From 4484-232 sp964486555 (GTDB lineage: Bacteria > Thermotogota > Thermotogae > Thermotogales > Thermotogaceae), in NCBI GenBank assembly GCA_964486555.1, contig CAZANP010000031.1:1-19289 (forward strand): a stretch of DNA of 19,289 nt, written 5' to 3'. The notes beneath the pieces were generated by a model. It was not told the DNA's origin and ran no database searches. It worked only from the letters and a program-made list of their open reading frames with translations. Below, piece after piece: positions 7,490-16,346 of the stretch. Both the position numbers and the translations under genes were made by a program. The number at the start of each line of letters is the position of its first letter. Position 1 is the first letter of the stretch.

Positions 7490-8431
7490 TCACAGAAGGG
7501 TTGCTATCATCAGAGCTTTTATGGTATGCTTCCTGTTCTCAGCTTCATCCCAGACTCGACTCTGTTTTCCCTCTATGACTTCGAAGGTAACCTCTTGTCC
7601 TTTGACAGCTGGTAAACAATGCATGAATATCGTTTCTTTTTTACCCGTCATCTCCATAACCCTTTCATTCACCTGATATGGCTGAAGCAGCTTTCTCCTT
7701 TCTTCTTCTTTTTCTTCCTCACCCATGGAGGCCCATACGTCCGTGTATATGACATCTGCCCCTTGAACTGCCTCTTCAACATCGTCCGTAAACTCTATTT
7801 TAGCACCAGTATCTTTTGCTATTTCTAAACATTTTTTAACTAACTCTTGCTTTGGCCTTAATTCTTTGGGAGAACATATGACGTAATGAAGACCCATCTT
7901 GGAACATCCTATCATCAAGGAATTCGCCATGTTGTTTCTGCCATCCCCCATGAAAACGAGTTTTATACCAGAGAGCTTCCCGAAGTTCTCTTCTATCGTC
8001 ATGAGATCTGCCAAGACCTGTGTTGGATGATATTCATCAGTGAGACCGTTATAAACAGGGACTCCCGAATATTTTGCGAGTATCTCCACTGTTTCCTGTT
8101 TGAACCCCCTGAACATGATCGCATCGACCATCCTTCCCAAAACCCTTGCCGTATCTTCTATGGACTCCTTTGCGCCGAGCTGAATATCCTGTTTGGACAG
8201 AAATATAGCGTGTCCTCCTTCCTCGGCGAAAGCAGTTTCGAACGCTAGCCTTGTTCTCGTGGATCTCTTTTCGAAAAGCATGGCAAGGGTCATCCCCTCG
8301 AACCTTCTGTGTTTTTCCTTGGCTCTACTCTCTGCTTTAACCTGTCTGGACAGATCCAAAAGGTATCTTATTTCTTCTGGGGTGTAATCAAGGAGAGTTA
8401 AAAGGGATCTTCCCTTCAAGTTGACTCCCAT
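7490..8431 (-). CDS. argF: Ornithine carbamoyltransferase
   Basis: Transfers the carbamoyl group from carbamoyl phosphate to ornithine, giving citrulline in arginine synthesis; cytoplasmic, 313 residues, normal length. Signature motifs are all in place: carbamoyl-phosphate-binding STRTR 57-61, HPTQ 135-138, the ornithine-binding DVWASMG near 231-237, and HCLPA 271-275 with the active-site cysteine. SMG together with HCLP distinguishes it from aspartate carbamoyltransferase. The ribosome binding site GGGAGGGTGA lies within the last codons of purA, six bases before this gene. No other arginine-synthesis gene is in the window, though an arginine-type importer lies at 444-2586 and argS is in the same operon. 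Confidence 0.96.
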   Translation of the reverse strand: MGVNLKGRSLLTLLDYTPEEIRYLLDLSRQVKAESRAKEKHRRFEGMTLAMLFEKRSTRTRLAFETAFAEEGGHAIFLSKQDIQLGAKESIEDTARVLGRMVDAIMFRGFKQETVEILAKYSGVPVYNGLTDEYHPTQVLADLMTIEENFGKLSGIKLVFMGDGRNNMANSLMIGCSKMGLHYVICSPKELRPKQELVKKCLEIAKDTGAKIEFTDDVEEAVQGADVIYTDVWASMGEEEKEEERRKLLQPYQVNERVMEMTGKKETIFMHCLPAVKGQEVTFEVIEGKQSRVWDEAENRKHTIKALMIATLL

Positions 8432-8437
8432 ACAGAC

Positions 8438-9652
8438 TCACCCTCCCATTTCAATGGTTTCATCAACTCCTGGACCAGTTGATATGCACTTGATCTTACA
8501 TCCCACCTCTCTCTCAATGAAATCTAAGAATCTGTCGAATTCTCGTGTGTTCAAGCTTTTCCATCCTCGAACCTCTTCGTACACTGGCTCAACGTTTTCT
8601 AAATTCCTCAAAGATGTGGGAACATCCACGATTTTTCCTTTCATTCTATACGAAACACACACTTTTATCTCTTCCATTCCAGATAGAACATCCGCCTTGG
8701 TTAAAGCCAAAGCACTCGCTCCCGATACCTCGACAGCGTATCTCAACAGTGGAAGATCGAGCCATCCGCACCGTCGTGGTCTTCCCGTCGTTGCTCCATA
8801 CTCTTTTCCTCTTCTTCTCAACTCTTCTCCCATTTTTCCTTTTTCTTCAGTTGGGAACGGCCCCTCTCCAACTCTCGTAACGTACGCCTTGAAGACTCCC
8901 ACCACCTCATCTATTTCTACAGGAAATCCAACACCAGTCTGAACACCCGTTGTTGAACAGTTGGTGGCCGTAACGAACGGATACGTCCCTGCATCCAGAT
9001 CGAGGAGAACACCCTGAGTTCCCTCAAAAAGAGTGGAGCTTTCTCCTAAGATCCTTTTGAACTCCAATGTGTCTACAACGTTTTCAGAGATTTCCTCAAA
9101 AAAGGAAACGAGGTCCCTCAGAATTTCCTCCGCATCTATTTCCAACCCAAACACTTTTTCCTTGAGAGAGGCGCTTTTTTTCAATTTGCTCAGAAGGTGC
9201 CTCTCATCTTCCAAATCCTCTATCCTTATCCCAATCCTAGCGACTCTATCGATGTAAGAAGGGCCGATCCCCCTCCTTGTCGTTCCTATACCCAAATTCT
9301 CATCCAGAACTCTATCGATCTCTTTATGAAAAGGTAGAACAAGATGTGCCTGTTTGGATATGAGAAGTTTTTTCTTCGAACCTGGAAACATATCTTCCAT
9401 CTCACTCAATTCCTCCAGAAGCACATCAGGGTCGATAACCACCCCTTGCGCTATGAACATCTTCAAATTTCTTCTCAAATCTGCAGATGGTATCAGATGG
9501 TGCACCGTCTCTTTATCGGGATAAACAACGGTGTGTCCTGCATTCGAACCTCCAGAGTATCTCACAACGATATCATGGTACCTTGAAAGGTATGTGACGA
9601 TCTTCCCTTTTCCTTCATCTCCCCACTGAAGTCCAACAACCACCCTTTTCAA
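8438..9652 (-). CDS. purA: Adenylosuccinate synthetase
   Basis: GTP-dependent ligation of IMP and aspartate to adenylosuccinate, the first committed step to AMP; cytoplasmic, 404 residues, slightly shorter than the roughly 430 of E. coli. The WGDEGKGK glycine loop is at 10-17 with catalytic D12, and GSNAGHT at 35-41 contributes H40. Further family stretches are the TTRRGIGP segment, GTQGVLLDLDAGTYPFVT and the late TTGRPRRCGWLDL. The start codon is TTG at 9652, overlapping the acetyltransferase stop by four bases (TTGA), with GGGAGTGA six bases upstream. Together with purB in the same operon it completes IMP to AMP. Confidence 0.96.
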   Translation of the reverse strand: MKRVVVGLQWGDEGKGKIVTYLSRYHDIVVRYSGGSNAGHTVVYPDKETVHHLIPSADLRRNLKMFIAQGVVIDPDVLLEELSEMEDMFPGSKKKLLISKQAHLVLPFHKEIDRVLDENLGIGTTRRGIGPSYIDRVARIGIRIEDLEDERHLLSKLKKSASLKEKVFGLEIDAEEILRDLVSFFEEISENVVDTLEFKRILGESSTLFEGTQGVLLDLDAGTYPFVTATNCSTTGVQTGVGFPVEIDEVVGVFKAYVTRVGEGPFPTEEKGKMGEELRRRGKEYGATTGRPRRCGWLDLPLLRYAVEVSGASALALTKADVLSGMEEIKVCVSYRMKGKIVDVPTSLRNLENVEPVYEEVRGWKSLNTREFDRFLDFIEREVGCKIKCISTGPGVDETIEMGG

Positions 9653-10188
9653 GTTTCATCACTCCCAAAGTATTCTTCATCTAATATACCCATTATCAGG
9701 ACATCGTGATACTTTCCCCATTTGAACCTCTGTTTCCTCAATCTTCCCTCCATTTTGAAACCACATTTCTCGTAAACATGTATAGCCCTTTCGTTGTACT
9801 CGTAGACTCTGAGAAACACTTTGTGAAGATTGAGGTGCTCAAAAGCATATTTCAGCATCAGTTTTGTGGCCTCCGTTCCAAATCCCATGTTCCAGGAAGC
9901 CTTGTCGAAGATCACAATACCAAATTCCGCCACTCTGTCTATCCAATCTATGTTGTGAAGGCCTGTAGTTCCGACTATCACTTCGTTGTTCCGGGGAACG
10001 ATTCCAAAAACGACATTTCTTTGATCCTTATAGAGATTCTCCACCCATTCCCGCTCCCTCGTGGTGTTCAGAGGAAAAACCATTTGAAGGTAACTTCTAA
10101 CTTCTTCATCATTTATGTGAGAAACGATTCTCTCGACATCATCGGATTCAACTGGCCTAAGAATGACCTTTTCACCTTTGAGAATCAT
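9649..10188 (-). CDS. GNAT-family N-acetyltransferase (RimJ/RimL-like)
   Basis: Acetyl-CoA-dependent acetyltransferase, 179 residues. The N-terminal strand-helix (KVILRPVESDDVERI) is typical of the RimJ/RimL-type group. The acetyl-CoA loop is at 99-112 (WNMGFGTEATKLML), and the late N132..A135..Y139 and CGF pattern marks the final core motif. The substrate could be a protein N-terminus, a small amine or a spermidine-like polyamine; the sequence does not decide. I start at ATG 10188, which has AGGAGGT six bases upstream. An upstream ATG at 10215 lies inside purB. The gene overlaps the end of purB by 17 bases and is translationally coupled to purA. Confidence 0.87.
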   Translation of the reverse strand: MILKGEKVILRPVESDDVERIVSHINDEEVRSYLQMVFPLNTTREREWVENLYKDQRNVVFGIVPRNNEVIVGTTGLHNIDWIDRVAEFGIVIFDKASWNMGFGTEATKLMLKYAFEHLNLHKVFLRVYEYNERAIHVYEKCGFKMEGRLRKQRFKWGKYHDVLIMGILDEEYFGSDET

Positions 10189-11476
10189 TCTCAAACCTCC
10201 TGAAAATGGCATCAACGTGTTTCAAGTGATGAGAAATTGATAACAATTCTTTCAATTCCTTTTCACTCAGATTTCTCATAACCTCTTCATCTTCCAGAAG
10301 AACTTCCAAAAGTTTTCTACCTTCTTTCCATGCTCTCATCGCATCTCGTTGCACAATTTCATAAGCTTTTTTTCTGGGGACACCCTTTTCCATCAACCCT
10401 ATCAAGACACTTTCTGAGTATATCAAACCTTTCGTTATATCCAGATTCTTCAACATACTACCCTCATTCACCCTAAGGTTTTCCAATATCTCTTTTAGCT
10501 TCACCAGCATGTAATGGAGTATTTGAGTCGCCTCTGAAAATAGGAACCTTTCCGACGATGAGTGCGTCAGATCTCTCTCATGCCAGAGAGGCACGTTTTC
10601 CAATGCAACGGAAACGTATGATCGCAGAAGTCTTGAAAGCCCACACAGTCTTTCCGAGACGATAGGATTTCTTTTGTGAGGCATGGCACTGGAACCTTTC
10701 TGAAATTCATGAAAAGGTTCCTCGACTTCTCCTATCTCCGTTCTCTGAAGGTTCCTTATCTCCACCGCTATTCTCTCAACAGCTGTTCCAATTAAAGAGA
10801 GCGCAAATATGTACTGAGCATGTCTGTCCCTCGGAATTATCTGAGTTGATACTTTTTCCCTCTTCAATCCCAAAATTGAAAGTGCTTCTTCCTCCACCTC
10901 TGGCGGGATGTGGGCGTAGCTCCCGACGGCTCCGCTTATCTTACCATACCTTATGTTTTCAATCGCTTCCTTCAATCTTTCTCCATTCCTTTCAAACTCC
11001 GAAAGCCATGATAGAACCTTCAAACCAAAAGTGATTGGCTCCGCATGCATCCCATGGGTTCTGCCGATCATGACAGTGTTTCTGTACTTTTTCGCCGTTC
11101 TCAAAAGGATTTCCTTTATATCCTCGATCTCGTTAAGTAATATCTCACCGGCTTCGACAAGGATCAAAGACAACGCTGTGTCTTTCACGTCGGATGAGGT
11201 CAAACCTTTGTGAAAGTAACGTGAAAGATCTCCTATTTGTTCCTCAACATGTTCGAGGAACGCTATCAGATCGTGTTTAATCCGTTTTTCTTTTTCTTTT
11301 ATATCCTCAACATTTATTCTGATCCTTTCAGCTATCTTCTCTGCCGTTCCCTTGGGTATTCTCCTCAGTTTTTCGAGCGCTTTCAGAACCGCTATCTCCA
11401 CTTCCAGCCACTTTCTGTACATCGTCTCCTCCGTCCACAGCTCCCTCATCGGTGATAGAGAATAGCGACTGAGCAT
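10172..11476 (-). CDS. purB: Adenylosuccinate lyase
   Basis: Releases fumarate from SAICAR and from adenylosuccinate, so it acts both in IMP synthesis and in making AMP; homotetramer of the fumarase/aspartase superfamily, 434 residues. The signature GSSAMPHKRNP at 261-271 carries the mobile catalytic loop with S263, and TSSD is at 93-96. The general catalytic histidine is H141 in GRTHGMHAEP. It resembles the T. maritima enzyme of known structure along its length. Two ATGs are adjacent; the second (11476) gives seven-base spacing to AAGGAG and the same N-terminus as the T. maritima protein. The first 149 bases are overlapped out of frame by the upstream membrane-protein gene. Confidence 0.95.
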   Translation of the reverse strand: MLSRYSLSPMRELWTEETMYRKWLEVEIAVLKALEKLRRIPKGTAEKIAERIRINVEDIKEKEKRIKHDLIAFLEHVEEQIGDLSRYFHKGLTSSDVKDTALSLILVEAGEILLNEIEDIKEILLRTAKKYRNTVMIGRTHGMHAEPITFGLKVLSWLSEFERNGERLKEAIENIRYGKISGAVGSYAHIPPEVEEEALSILGLKREKVSTQIIPRDRHAQYIFALSLIGTAVERIAVEIRNLQRTEIGEVEEPFHEFQKGSSAMPHKRNPIVSERLCGLSRLLRSYVSVALENVPLWHERDLTHSSSERFLFSEATQILHYMLVKLKEILENLRVNEGSMLKNLDITKGLIYSESVLIGLMEKGVPRKKAYEIVQRDAMRAWKEGRKLLEVLLEDEEVMRNLSEKELKELLSISHHLKHVDAIFRRFENDSQR

Positions 11477-11894
11477 CATCTCTCTCCTTCCTGAAGATAT
11501 CCCTTATGAATATAAGTGCTACCACAGGGAATATCAAGAAAGCAAATTTTGAATATTTCACCCTGAGAAGGAGGTAAAGGGACAGGGATATGAAGAACCA
11601 AAAGAGCCCATCGAATATCCATATTCTTTTTTTTCTGAAGAAATCACATGGGACAGCAAGGATCATGGAAACAGATAACATGTTGAGAACCAGGGGATCC
11701 GGTGTCGATCCTCTCAAGAAGGGTAAACCAAAGACGGAGAATAGAAGTACCATGGTTACAGAATGCAACGTGTTAACGGATCTACTCCTCGCCCTCAAAA
11801 AATAAAAAGAGCTTACAGGAACGAGGATTGAAGAGATTATCGAGTATTTCCAGGCGAGCACACTGAATATCAAGGACAACGCTATCTTTAACAT
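11328..11894 (-). CDS. Multi-spanning membrane protein of unknown function
   Basis: 188 residues with five or six hydrophobic spans in the first 131 residues (about 3-16, 18-33, 46-60, 70-85, 93-111 and 116-131), each bordered by arginine and lysine. The remaining roughly 57 residues form a soluble tail rich in Asp, Gly, Ser and Glu. That tail is read out of frame through the first 149 bases of purB, so its composition may be a by-product of the overlap. The start ATG overlaps the methyltransferase stop by one base (TGATG) with GGAGGGAG upstream. I do not recognise the family. Its conserved-looking position in a housekeeping operon suggests it is a real gene. Confidence 0.72.
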   Translation of the reverse strand: MLKIALSLIFSVLAWKYSIISSILVPVSSFYFLRARSRSVNTLHSVTMVLLFSVFGLPFLRGSTPDPLVLNMLSVSMILAVPCDFFRKKRIWIFDGLFWFFISLSLYLLLRVKYSKFAFLIFPVVALIFIRDIFRKERDDAQSLFSITDEGAVDGGDDVQKVAGSGDSGSESARKTEENTQGNGREDS

Positions 11895-13225
11895 CAGATT
11901 CTCTCCCTCCTGGATAACGTCACCACCGTTTCTACATGGAAGGTGTGAGGGAACATATCAAAAGGTTGAACCTTTTCTATGGAATATCCTCCTTCTACCA
12001 GAACTTTCAGGTCTCTTGCAAGAGTTGAGGGCTCACAGGATACATAGACTATTCTTGCTGGTTTCAGATTCAACAGGCGTTTCATCACCTTGATGCCAGC
12101 ACCTTCTCTTGGAGGATCCAGGATAACCTTGTCGACTCTTCTATCTATAGAGCCAAGAAAATCTTCGACATCATTCTCTACAAAATTTACATTCCTCACT
12201 CTGTTTATGTTAGCGTTGGATTTTCCAGCTTTTACCGAGATTCTATTGGATTCGACTGCTATAACCTCCCTTGCACCTTTCGCTATTCTTATCGAGAAGG
12301 TTCCTATACCTGAATAAAGATCCAGAACGGTTTCGTTTCCCTCCAGTTTCAATTCCTTGTAAACATGATCCAACATCTTTCTGGTAATCCAGTAGTTGTT
12401 TTGAAAGAACGCAGTAGGAGGTATTTGAAACTCTTCCCAATCGAATCTTTCTAAGATAATTCCTTCTCCCCAAAGTGTCCTATAAGGCCCTCTGAGAACG
12501 ACACTGTCTTTGGAGTTCATAACATGAATTATAGATGTTATACCAGGAACAGCACTTTTAAGTTTTTTCGCAAGTTCCTTTCCTTTTTGAAAAGATTCCG
12601 TCTTCGTCACAAATATGACCATCGTCTGGTTCGTGCTCACAGCATGTCTCAACACCACATGTTTCAAAACGCCTTTTTTCCTTTCAAAGTCATAGATCGG
12701 TATTTCAAAAATATCCAACAGCTTCCTCAAATTCCTCAGGATATCGTTGAATATATCCGGCGATATTTCACAACGTTTGATTTTAACAATTTTATGCGAA
12801 TACCTCATTTTCAACCCCAGATACCTATCCTTGGAAAGAGAAAATTCCATCTTCTCCCTGTACCCTGAAATCCTCTCACTCGGTACTACAGGAAGGACTT
12901 CCTCTTCTATTTTCCCAACCCTCTTCAACGTGTCTTCCAAGATGTTCTTTTTATATACGAGTTGTTCCTCGTAATCTATGTCCATCCATTGGCATCCGCC
13001 ACAAACGCCAAAGTGTGGACAAGGAGGGATTACCCTTTTGGGGGAAGGTTCTAAAACTGTGATAGTTTTCGCAAATGAAAAATCTTTTTTGGTTCGAGTG
13101 AGTTTTACCAGAACTCTCTCGCCAGGATACGCTCCTTCAACAAATACGGTCTTCCCGCTTGGTAATTTTCCAAGGCCATAGCCTCCATTGACCATCTTCT
13201 CTATTGTGACTTCCTGCAAGGTCAT
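11894..13225 (-). CDS. 23S rRNA (uracil-5-)-methyltransferase, RumA/RlmD or RlmCD type
   Basis: S-adenosylmethionine-dependent enzyme making 5-methyluridine in 23S rRNA, 443 residues. An N-terminal TRAM RNA-binding domain covers about 1-60. Four cysteines suited to a 4Fe-4S cluster are C69, C75, C78 and C152. The methyltransferase domain shows motif I DLYSGIGTF 302-310, DPPREGAG 370-377, the nucleophile C397 in VSCEPSTLARD, and E432 near the end. Sequence alone does not say whether it modifies one site (RlmD) or two (RlmCD), or acts on tRNA (TrmFO-independent). The start ATG has AGGATGTGA six bases upstream, inside the seven-base-scale junction after argS. Confidence 0.9.
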   Translation of the reverse strand: MTLQEVTIEKMVNGGYGLGKLPSGKTVFVEGAYPGERVLVKLTRTKKDFSFAKTITVLEPSPKRVIPPCPHFGVCGGCQWMDIDYEEQLVYKKNILEDTLKRVGKIEEEVLPVVPSERISGYREKMEFSLSKDRYLGLKMRYSHKIVKIKRCEISPDIFNDILRNLRKLLDIFEIPIYDFERKKGVLKHVVLRHAVSTNQTMVIFVTKTESFQKGKELAKKLKSAVPGITSIIHVMNSKDSVVLRGPYRTLWGEGIILERFDWEEFQIPPTAFFQNNYWITRKMLDHVYKELKLEGNETVLDLYSGIGTFSIRIAKGAREVIAVESNRISVKAGKSNANINRVRNVNFVENDVEDFLGSIDRRVDKVILDPPREGAGIKVMKRLLNLKPARIVYVSCEPSTLARDLKVLVEGGYSIEKVQPFDMFPHTFHVETVVTLSRRERI

Positions 13226-13231
13226 GAAGCA

Positions 13232-14872
13232 TCACATCCTGTCGGGAGCCTCTACTCCCAATATTTCAAGGCCTTTTTTGATCACTGCTTGGACACCTAG
13301 CGAGAGGTTCAATCTAGCGTTCGATAGTTTTGGATTTTCAGGATCAAGAATCGTGTTATGGGTGTAGAAAACGTGAAAATCGTGAGAGAGGTCTTCCAAA
13401 TACCTGGTCAGTTTATGAGGTGAAAATGTGAGGGCAACGTCTTCTAATACCTCATCGAATAAATCTAACTTTCTAAGAACTTTCCTTTCGTGTTCATTTT
13501 CCAAAAGATCAAGATTTTCTCCTTCCACAAACTCGATATTCTTCTCCTTGGCGTTTTTAAAGAGACTTGATATCCTTGCATGAGCGTATTGAACATAGTA
13601 CACTGGATTTTCCATCGTTTTCATCTTTGCAAGATCGATATCGAAAACCATGTGGGTGTTTGGATCCACCATGGAAAAGAAATATCTGACAGCATCCACA
13701 CCGACTTCATCTATCAACTCGTTCAGAGTTATGAACCTTCCCGCTCTTGTCGACATCTTAACTATCTCTCCAGATTTTTTCAGAGTCACAAACTGATGAA
13801 TTATCACGTTCAGAAAGTCGTCTGAAAGCCCCAATGCTTTCATAGCAGCCTTCATTCTGTTGATATGACCATGATGATCGCTTCCCCATATATCGAAAAC
13901 TTTTTTGAACCCTCTTTCGTATTTTTTGTAATGATAAGCTATGTCCGTTAGAAAATAAGTGAAGCTACCATCTCTTTTTATCAGAACTTTGTCATCTTCA
14001 TCCACGAACTCAGATACCTTGAACCAAGTCGCCCCCTCTTTTTCATAGATATAACCCTTTTCTCTCAAAAATTCCAACACCTTATTTACCGTTCCATCTT
14101 CTATCAGGGATGATTCACTGTAGAAAACATCGAATCTTGAACCGATTTTTTCTATGGTTTCCTTCATTCCTCTTACCATCTCTTCGAGGGCTCTTCTTTT
14201 GAAAATTTTCTTGACGTCTTCGTTCCAAACGTTCAAGTATTTGTCTTTCCATTCTCCAACAAGTTTCCTTGCAAGATCTATCAGATATTCCCCCTTGTAA
14301 CCATCTTCCGGTATCTCCAGGTCCTCTCTTCCGAGAACCTGATTGTATCTCACCCAGAGAGAATAAGCGAGGAGATCTATCTGTCTTCCAGCGTCGTTCA
14401 AATAGAGTTCTCTGGTGACATCGAAACCGAGAATCTCATAAACGTTGGCCAGGACATCACCGATTACTATCTGTCTCCCATGACCTACCGTGAAAGGACC
14501 CGTTGGATTGGCACTTCCATACTCGAACTGTATTTTCAAGGAATTTCCAATATTCTTTTCGAAAGCTCTCTCACCGAGATCCAAGATTTTTTTCAGAATC
14601 TCCAGCAAGGCACTCTTTGAAAACCAGAAATTTATGAAACCAGGCCCTGCAACCTCTATTTTTTGAAATAGAGGGTTTTTCGATAGTTCCTTGACAATAT
14701 CTTCAGCAATTTCCCTGGGATTTTTCTTCAGTACTTTACCGTATCTCAAAGCGATATTGGAAGAGAGATCTCCAAAACCTTCAGGAGGGATTTCCAAATT
14801 GAAATGGGGTTTCTCACCAAAAAGCTGGTAAAAAGTATTCTCTAATTCTTTCTTCACCTTCTCTTTCAACAC
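13232..14872 (-). CDS. argS: Arginyl-tRNA synthetase
   Basis: Class I synthetase that charges tRNA-Arg, 546 residues, usual size. An N-terminal Add-1 domain covers about 1-105, followed by the HIGH-equivalent motif VGHGR at 129-133, the GSANPTGP stretch at 119-126, the KMSKS-equivalent KMSTR at 372-376 and a C-terminal DALR anticodon-binding domain with 'YVQYAHARISS'. The start is GTG at 14872 with AGGAGG nine bases upstream. As arginine synthesis (argF) is in the same transcript, arginine supply and use are transcribed together. Confidence 0.96.
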   Translation of the reverse strand: MLKEKVKKELENTFYQLFGEKPHFNLEIPPEGFGDLSSNIALRYGKVLKKNPREIAEDIVKELSKNPLFQKIEVAGPGFINFWFSKSALLEILKKILDLGERAFEKNIGNSLKIQFEYGSANPTGPFTVGHGRQIVIGDVLANVYEILGFDVTRELYLNDAGRQIDLLAYSLWVRYNQVLGREDLEIPEDGYKGEYLIDLARKLVGEWKDKYLNVWNEDVKKIFKRRALEEMVRGMKETIEKIGSRFDVFYSESSLIEDGTVNKVLEFLREKGYIYEKEGATWFKVSEFVDEDDKVLIKRDGSFTYFLTDIAYHYKKYERGFKKVFDIWGSDHHGHINRMKAAMKALGLSDDFLNVIIHQFVTLKKSGEIVKMSTRAGRFITLNELIDEVGVDAVRYFFSMVDPNTHMVFDIDLAKMKTMENPVYYVQYAHARISSLFKNAKEKNIEFVEGENLDLLENEHERKVLRKLDLFDEVLEDVALTFSPHKLTRYLEDLSHDFHVFYTHNTILDPENPKLSNARLNLSLGVQAVIKKGLEILGVEAPDRM

Positions 14873-14891
14873 CTTGCAACTCCTCCTGTTT

Positions 14892-15803
14892 TCATTTTCT
14901 CTGTTTCAACAGTTTCCAGTATCTTTCGTAACCGTTCTCGTAATTTTTAAGGTAGGAAACCAACTTCGATATATCCAAAATTGCCGTTAATTTCGCAGCT
15001 CCCACGAGATCAGACCTTGCCAGGTATCCATCTAAGTTGGGGGTTAATGGTATGGGAGCCGTTATGACAGACCTTCCTCTGTATACCTTTCCAAAGATTC
15101 TACCAGAAAGAGATGACTTTATCCCATAAACTCCCAGACTCTGGGATCGAGCCCATATATCCAATTTATCTTCCCAGAGATTCTCATTCGATTTTTTGGA
15201 GTACACGATGTATACGTAAACTTCCCTTTCCATGAAATGCCTGATCGTTCTAAAATCCTTTGCCTCCTCTTCGTTCAGTATAACCAATTTGTAACCATCC
15301 AGCTCCATTACCTCCGGTTTCTTCCTCAAAATATCCCTGTTGTATAGAAGATCACCCTTGTTGTAAACCTGAACTGTCATCTCAGCTTCAGTATCCACTC
15401 CCCCCGACACGATCGTGATTCCTAGCTCTTTTGAGAACCACTTCATCATGTTTATGAATCTCTCTGAGAGTAGTTCCTGGAATCTTTCTACATATATTGT
15501 GCCGGATTCAAAATAGAAATGCTTGTTCAGAAATGGAATGGCTCCCAGCAAAGATGTACCGAAGGATGGAGGAAGAACAAGAAGATCGATCTGAAACAAG
15601 GAATTCCTTATACTACGGTATATGAAGTTCAAAAGATCCCTGGAAGATTCAAAAATCCTGGCATCGAAGTGCAGAAGACAAACATGTATTCGATGAAAAG
15701 TTGTGATTTTTTTTATTGCTGGGTATTTCAAACCTTTTATGGTGAGTTTCCTTTCAGCTATGTATCCTAAAAAACCATCCAATATCCTTTTGAGCAGTTC
15801 CAT
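14892..15803 (-). CDS. Nitrilase-fold-like protein lacking the expected catalytic residues
   Basis: 303 residues. The layout resembles a carbon-nitrogen hydrolase: a strand 'RIHVCLLHFD' at 39-47, a helix, then 'IDLLVLPPSFG' at 72-82 where nitrilases have the 'VFPE' glutamate; then 'GITIVSGG' and 'NKGDLLYNRDILRK' (148-161) near the catalytic lysine; then 'GYKLVILNEEE' at 170-180 where the catalytic cysteine normally stands, and a late 'ARSQSLGVYGIKSSLSG' like the family's 'RAxEN' segment. By this alignment the Glu is P79 and the Cys is N177, so it would be inactive or act differently. This is inference from motif spacing, not a search. The start overlaps the upstream gene by one base (TGATG); GTG 15806 is an alternative. 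It adjoins a second nitrilase-like gene. Confidence 0.6.
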   Translation of the reverse strand: MELLKRILDGFLGYIAERKLTIKGLKYPAIKKITTFHRIHVCLLHFDARIFESSRDLLNFIYRSIRNSLFQIDLLVLPPSFGTSLLGAIPFLNKHFYFESGTIYVERFQELLSERFINMMKWFSKELGITIVSGGVDTEAEMTVQVYNKGDLLYNRDILRKKPEVMELDGYKLVILNEEEAKDFRTIRHFMEREVYVYIVYSKKSNENLWEDKLDIWARSQSLGVYGIKSSLSGRIFGKVYRGRSVITAPIPLTPNLDGYLARSDLVGAAKLTAILDISKLVSYLKNYENGYERYWKLLKQRK

Positions 15804-16321
15804 CACCTCTTGATGGTGGGGATCTTCATTCCCTCTTCAAATCTCACTATCGAAGGAGCCGTACTTTCTGAAAGAATACCGTTCCCTTTTTGAGTCTCTT
15901 CCATGGGAATGTAAACGTTGTATTGTACCTTGTCCAAGAATTTTATAAGGGAGAGTACCGGAAAATGATTGTCCTGAGAGTATATCCAGAATTTCGCTTT
16001 GTAGAGAGCAAGTTCCCCTGGATTTCCCGCTTTTGAAAAAACAACTCCCATCTGAGCTCCCTGAGACTTCCCAAAGTAGAAAACTTCTGGATACATAGCT
16101 TCATTTCCACAAACGATCAGAATCTTTCTTCCTTCGAAATCGACGACTTCGTATTCCTGACTCTTCAGAGTCACTTCGCCATTTCTCATAACGACAAAAA
16201 AGTTCTCGGTGCCCATTATGGTAAATCTAGCCCCTGGAAATGGGGTTTCAAGCCACGATATAGAAACATCAACTTCCTCGAATTCCTCGAGGATCATTTG
16301 AGGACCAAGAAGAACCACCAT
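15803..16321 (-). CDS. Short protein resembling the C-terminal part of a nitrilase-fold hydrolase
   Basis: 172 residues, roughly 100 fewer than a full nitrilase. Residues 40-90 read like the centre of that fold: 'ENFFVVMRNGEV' and then 'GRKILIVCGNEAMYPE' at 64-79, matching the family's 'GvliCyDxrfPE' block, with C71 in the nucleophile position. A later 'YSQDNHFPVLS' resembles the segment after the active site. The N-terminal strand and glutamate of a normal nitrilase are missing. The ribosome binding site GAGGTGG lies five bases before the ATG, so the short start is genuine. It may pair with the neighbouring degenerate nitrilase-like protein. The assignment is tentative and the function unknown. 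Confidence 0.55.
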   Translation of the reverse strand: MVVLLGPQMILEEFEEVDVSISWLETPFPGARFTIMGTENFFVVMRNGEVTLKSQEYEVVDFEGRKILIVCGNEAMYPEVFYFGKSQGAQMGVVFSKAGNPGELALYKAKFWIYSQDNHFPVLSLIKFLDKVQYNVYIPMEETQKGNGILSESTAPSIVRFEEGMKIPTIKR

Positions 16322-16346
16322 TCAATCCACCTCGATTTAGAGTATA

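Noticed and set aside
8421..8942. Plus-strand frame of 173 codons opposite purA
   Set aside because: Antisense shadow of a clearly recognised gene: Ser/Thr/Pro-rich, no ribosome binding site and no family resemblance.
9706..10203. Plus-strand frame of 165 codons opposite the acetyltransferase gene
   Set aside because: Mirrors the real gene almost exactly and shows no domain; a codon-bias shadow.
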